Shown here in pieces: positions 13,748 to 16,353 of a DNA stretch of 16,353 nucleotides. The notes under the pieces are model-generated. The model searched no databases and was not told where the DNA came from. It saw only the letters and a program-made list of their open reading frames with translations. How positions within the stretch are numbered: position 1 is the stretch's first letter; each line of letters begins with the position of its first letter. A program made the position numbers and the translations under genes. The DNA is from Candidatus Saccharimonadota bacterium. Its GTDB lineage: Bacteria > Patescibacteriota > Saccharimonadia > Saccharimonadales > Saccharimonadaceae. The stretch lies in NCBI GenBank assembly GCA_017421685.1, contig JAFOHW010000006.1, positions 1-16,353 on the forward strand, read 5' to 3'.

Positions 13748-16027
13748 ATGGCAAAGAAGAGAATTGCTTACGCTCTGTCGGTAGCTGCTCTGGTAGCCGG
13801 GTCTGGACTTCTCGTTCCAGCGAGTTTATTCGCTGAAGGAGAGGTAAAGACTCTCGAGTCTTGTGAAGGACTTGAGGATTGTGCTATCGTGACCAATACC
13901 GAAGAGCTCAGCAGTGCTTTTACTGAGCACAAAGCTAAAGTTCTCATAGGCGAGTCGTTTGAATTAACGGCGGACGTTCGCACTGGTGCGGATATGGAAC
14001 TTTATCTAAACGACTATACTATCACAAGTGATGGTTGGTCAATTATTAACGTTGACGGCGAATTAACGATTTACGCCGGCGAAAACGGTAGAATTGAAGA
14101 AACTGGCGGGACTTATGCTCCGCTTTACGTTTACAACAATACCGTAATGAAGAGCGGTACGATAGACGCGGCTGGGTTAACGGTTAGCGTTTACTATGAT
14201 ACCGGTTTGTTCACCATGGAAGGTGGTACAATTACTGGCGGTAGTAACACCGCTACTACTATAAACGTAGGTAATGGTGCCAAAATGGTGATGAATGATG
14301 GCCAAATCAATGGTGACACATGGGGTGTTTCGGTATTCAAGGATGCTGAATTCGAAATGAATGGTGGTACTATTGACATTGCTAGTAACGACGGCATCGG
14401 TGTTTCCGGTAACGGTTCGGCTAGCGGAAACAATGAAGGTACGAATGCTAAATTAACCTTGAACGCGGGTGTAATCAACTCGGGCGATCTTGGTGTTTAC
14501 GCTCCACAGATTAATGGTCAGACGGTCTTAGGTGATAGTCTTGAGATTAATGCTGGTAAGTGTGGCGTAGAAATTCGTGCTGGTGAGTTAACTGTGGAGG
14601 GCGCAGAAATCAATGTCGACCCAGAAGCTACTTACGAATTTAATCCAAACGGTAGCGGTTCTACAGCAAGTGGTGTAGGTATTGCAGTTGCACAACATAC
14701 CACGAAGCAGGAAATCACGGTAAATGTAAACGATGGCGTCTTTACGGCTCCAGTAGCGTTTGCTGAAGGTAATCCGCAACATAATCCGGATGAGGATATT
14801 GCGAAAGTAAATCTTGCTATTACTGGTGGTGATTTTCTCGCGACTAACGGCGATCCAATCGTAGCTAGTGAGGATGTTGAAGAGTTCATCACTGGTGGAC
14901 ATTATAACAAAGTCCCTGACAACGGTAACTACGTTGCGAATGGCTACGATGTCTATCCGGATGGCGAGATGTATGTCGTAGATAGAAGCCCAGCCGCATA
15001 CCAAGGTGGAGATATCTTCTTACAAAAGGGTGAGTCTATAGACATTGATCTTGGTGAGATTGGGAATATGTATGCAACTTTAGCCTTAAGTGGTGAGCAG
15101 GTTGCTAGCATTGAAGATAGAACTATCACGGCTACTGCAGATGGAACGAGTAATCTTGTTATCGATTACAATACTCAAATTCATCCGATGACCACTGGCG
15201 TGAACTTAGTTGTTTACTCTGTTGGTACGGATGAGAGCGATGTAATTGAAGGTGAAGATCGGGATGAAGTTGCTGACTTTACTGCTGGACAAATCAAAGA
15301 TTTGATTGACAGTGGCGAGGAGACCAATAATTCCCTACAATTGTTCCCACGATTCGATGAAGAAACTGGGGAACCGATTGAAGGGACTGGCTTAGAAAGA
15401 TTAAAGGATGCTTTAATCCGTGGCGATGAGGTATTCACTTCGCTTGATGCTTGGGATTTGGTTGAGGAACTTTGGGGCGGAGCTCCGGGGATGGACACAA
15501 TCGACGAGCATTTAGGAGATGACGAAGAGATTGCGATGGTTTACGAAGTAAACTTAGGTCTATTTGCTGGTGATTATCACGATCAACTTGGCGAAGTGAC
15601 TGATCTTGGTGATTTGGAGATTGAGTTCGATCTCGAAATTCCAGAAGCATATCGTGAGGCTCCAGAAGGCTATACTAGAGAATTTTCGGTACTCCGTTGC
15701 CATAGAGGAGTATGGGATAGGCCAGAATTTACAAGAGAAGGTGATGTATTAAAGACTCGTTCTTCTATCTTCTCTACTTACGTAGTAGCTTACACGGATA
15801 CAGAGAATGGAACCGATCCTGTTAACCCAGGAGGTGACGATAATTCTGGTACGGAGACAGATGGAACTGAAGAAGGTACTGAGGCTGGTTCTGAAACTGG
15901 TTCTCCAAATACCGGTACCGTAACAGTGGCTGGTGCTTCAGCAATGAGCGCTGCGATAGTTACTTCGGTTGTTATGGGTCTACTTGCTTCAATTGTTAGC
16001 TTCGCATACCTAATTCGTAGGAAATAA
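13748..16027 (+). CDS. Secreted beta-helix surface protein with SPNTG-type wall-anchor signal
   Basis: A 759-residue predicted surface protein of unknown ligand. Residues 1-29 form a signal peptide with likely cleavage in SLFA-EG. Residues 75-390 contain short irregular repeats of the type FTMEGGTITGG, MVMNDGQINGD and FEMNGGTIDIAS, typical of a right-handed parallel beta-helix. Residues 414-475 look like a bacterial Ig-like (BIG2) domain. Residues 597-684 end in RSSIFSTYVVAYTDTE, a membrane-proximal domain often found before wall anchors in Gram-positive surface proteins. A Gly/Thr/Glu-rich linker (685-718) leads to SPNTG (719-723), a short spacer, a hydrophobic segment (734-755) and a terminal RRK. 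The ATG has a consensus AGGAGG (13737-13742). It has its own promoter and terminator, so it is not co-transcribed with the adhesin upstream. Both look like parts of one surface module. Confidence 0.88.
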   Translation: MAKKRIAYALSVAALVAGSGLLVPASLFAEGEVKTLESCEGLEDCAIVTNTEELSSAFTEHKAKVLIGESFELTADVRTGADMELYLNDYTITSDGWSIINVDGELTIYAGENGRIEETGGTYAPLYVYNNTVMKSGTIDAAGLTVSVYYDTGLFTMEGGTITGGSNTATTINVGNGAKMVMNDGQINGDTWGVSVFKDAEFEMNGGTIDIASNDGIGVSGNGSASGNNEGTNAKLTLNAGVINSGDLGVYAPQINGQTVLGDSLEINAGKCGVEIRAGELTVEGAEINVDPEATYEFNPNGSGSTASGVGIAVAQHTTKQEITVNVNDGVFTAPVAFAEGNPQHNPDEDIAKVNLAITGGDFLATNGDPIVASEDVEEFITGGHYNKVPDNGNYVANGYDVYPDGEMYVVDRSPAAYQGGDIFLQKGESIDIDLGEIGNMYATLALSGEQVASIEDRTITATADGTSNLVIDYNTQIHPMTTGVNLVVYSVGTDESDVIEGEDRDEVADFTAGQIKDLIDSGEETNNSLQLFPRFDEETGEPIEGTGLERLKDALIRGDEVFTSLDAWDLVEELWGGAPGMDTIDEHLGDDEEIAMVYEVNLGLFAGDYHDQLGEVTDLGDLEIEFDLEIPEAYREAPEGYTREFSVLRCHRGVWDRPEFTREGDVLKTRSSIFSTYVVAYTDTENGTDPVNPGGDDNSGTETDGTEEGTEAGSETGSPNTGTVTVAGASAMSAAIVTSVVMGLLASIVSFAYLIRRK

Positions 16028-16054
16028 GCGATAACAAAAACCAAAAACCAAAAT

Positions 16055-16084
16055 AAATAGGTTGGAAGAAATTCCAACCTATTT
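16055..16084 (+). terminator. Intrinsic terminator after the beta-helix gene
   Basis: A 13-bp perfect stem (16055-16067 with 16072-16084) with a GAAA tetraloop and TTTTCTTG at the 3' side, 28 bases after the stop codon. The bases between contain repeats of C-C-A-rich sequence but no gene. Confidence 0.9.
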
Positions 16085-16099
16085 TCTTGGGATAAGATA

Positions 16100-16128
16100 T
16101 TTACTTTTTAGGGGTTCTGTGATATAAT
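16100..16128 (+). promoter_or_regulatory. Promoter driving rplF and the rest of the spc block
   Basis: TTTACT (16100-16105), 17 bases, TATAAT (16123-16128) with extended TGA (TGATATAAT). Predicted start near 16135, 25 bases before the rplF ATG. A dedicated promoter is needed here because strong terminators cut this block off from the upstream ribosomal genes. Confidence 0.75.
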
Positions 16129-16159
16129 TGTACGGATATTAACATAAAAGGGAAAAGAT

Positions 16160-16353
16160 ATGAGTCGTATCGGAAAACAACCCATCGAAATTCCGGCGGG
16201 AGTGACAATTACGGTCGGCGACAAAGAAATTACTGTCGCGGGCCCGAAGGGTCAGCTCATTGTCCCGGTACAACCTAAAACTAAGGTTACTATCGATGGA
16301 ACTGTGGCTACGGTTACCCGTGAGGATGACGAGCCAAAATCTCGTGCTTGGCA
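16160..16353 (+). CDS. rplF: 50S ribosomal protein L6 (uL6), N-terminal 64 residues, 3' end outside window
   Basis: L6 binds 23S rRNA near the factor-binding site and is required late in 50S assembly. The visible translation begins [20 protein letters not shown] and continues with [17 protein letters not shown], the standard L6 opening (MSRIGK-PI-IP-GV-V---...V-GPKG-L). ATG 16160 has AAAAGGGAAAAG upstream. The frame is open to the window edge. This gene normally follows rpsH directly, so it marks the downstream edge of the surface-protein insertion. It presumably leads into rplR, rpsE and rplO outside the window. Confidence 0.95.
   Translation, partial: MSRIGKQPIEIPAGVTITVGDKEITVAGPKGQLIVPVQPKTKVTIDGTVATVTREDDEPKSRAW

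Noticed and set aside
13648..13836. 62-codon open frame before the beta-helix gene
   Set aside because: It runs through the promoter of the next gene in another frame and has no ribosome site or recognisable protein sequence.
14194..15004. Minus-strand open frames inside the beta-helix gene
   Set aside because: They are shadows of the repetitive coding sequence; the plus-strand frame has a signal peptide, repeats and a wall anchor.
1..16353. CRISPR arrays, tRNA or rRNA genes, insertion sequences
   Set aside because: No regular spaced repeats, cloverleaf-type sequence, transposase frame or terminal inverted repeats were seen on either strand.

Overview
The window is a bacterial ribosomal-protein locus with an unusual insertion. 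Candidatus Saccharibacteria (TM7) or a close Candidate Phyla Radiation (CPR) relative is my best guess for the source. It is an inference from low G+C, tightly packed or overlapping ribosomal genes, no L29 gene in its usual slot, charged tails on several ribosomal proteins, and Gram-positive-style wall-anchored surface proteins. No rRNA is present to confirm it. The standard genetic code fits: no coding frame needs UGA as sense, and part of the UGA-reading release factor RF2 is present.

Layout. (1) 1-295: 3' end of prfB (RF2), then a hairpin terminator shared with a convergent gene. (2) 335-727, minus strand: a small hexapeptide-repeat protein resembling E. coli YdcK. (3) 963-1247: a 94-residue coiled-coil protein of unknown function with its own promoter. 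(4) 1248-1569: a gene-free stretch holding the ribosomal operon promoter and a structured leader RNA. (5) 1570-8223: fourteen ribosomal protein genes on the plus strand in S10/spc order: rplC-rplD-rplW-rplB-rpsS-rplV-rpsC-rplP-rpsQ-rplN-rplX-rplE-rpsN-rpsH. Gaps are 15 bases or less, and several stop/start pairs overlap by one base. rpsJ is not ahead of rplC, and rpmC (L29) is not between rplP and rpsQ. (6) A strong terminator closes this block after rpsH. (7) 8338-13590 and 13748-16027: two large secreted, apparently wall-anchored surface proteins, each with its own promoter and terminator. The first is a 1750-residue adhesin with a von Willebrand A domain and about nine Cna-B/pilin-like domains. 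The second is a 759-residue beta-helix protein. (8) 16160-end: the start of rplF, with its own promoter, resuming the spc order.

The ribosomal genes form one transcription unit from the promoter at 1379-1407 to the terminator at 8228-8257, probably controlled through the leader RNA. The two surface genes sit between rpsH and rplF, which are normally adjacent. They are insulated by terminators, so they look like an accessory cell-surface module lodged in a core operon. In a host-attached CPR bacterium such proteins could plausibly mediate contact with the host cell, but that is inference.

The points most worth checking are the surface-gene insertion, a 41-bp near-identical segment shared by the 3' ends of rplV and rpsQ, the rplC leader RNA, a consensus promoter that fires straight into a terminator at 13579-13650, and the paired-cysteine, multi-isopeptide design of the large adhesin.
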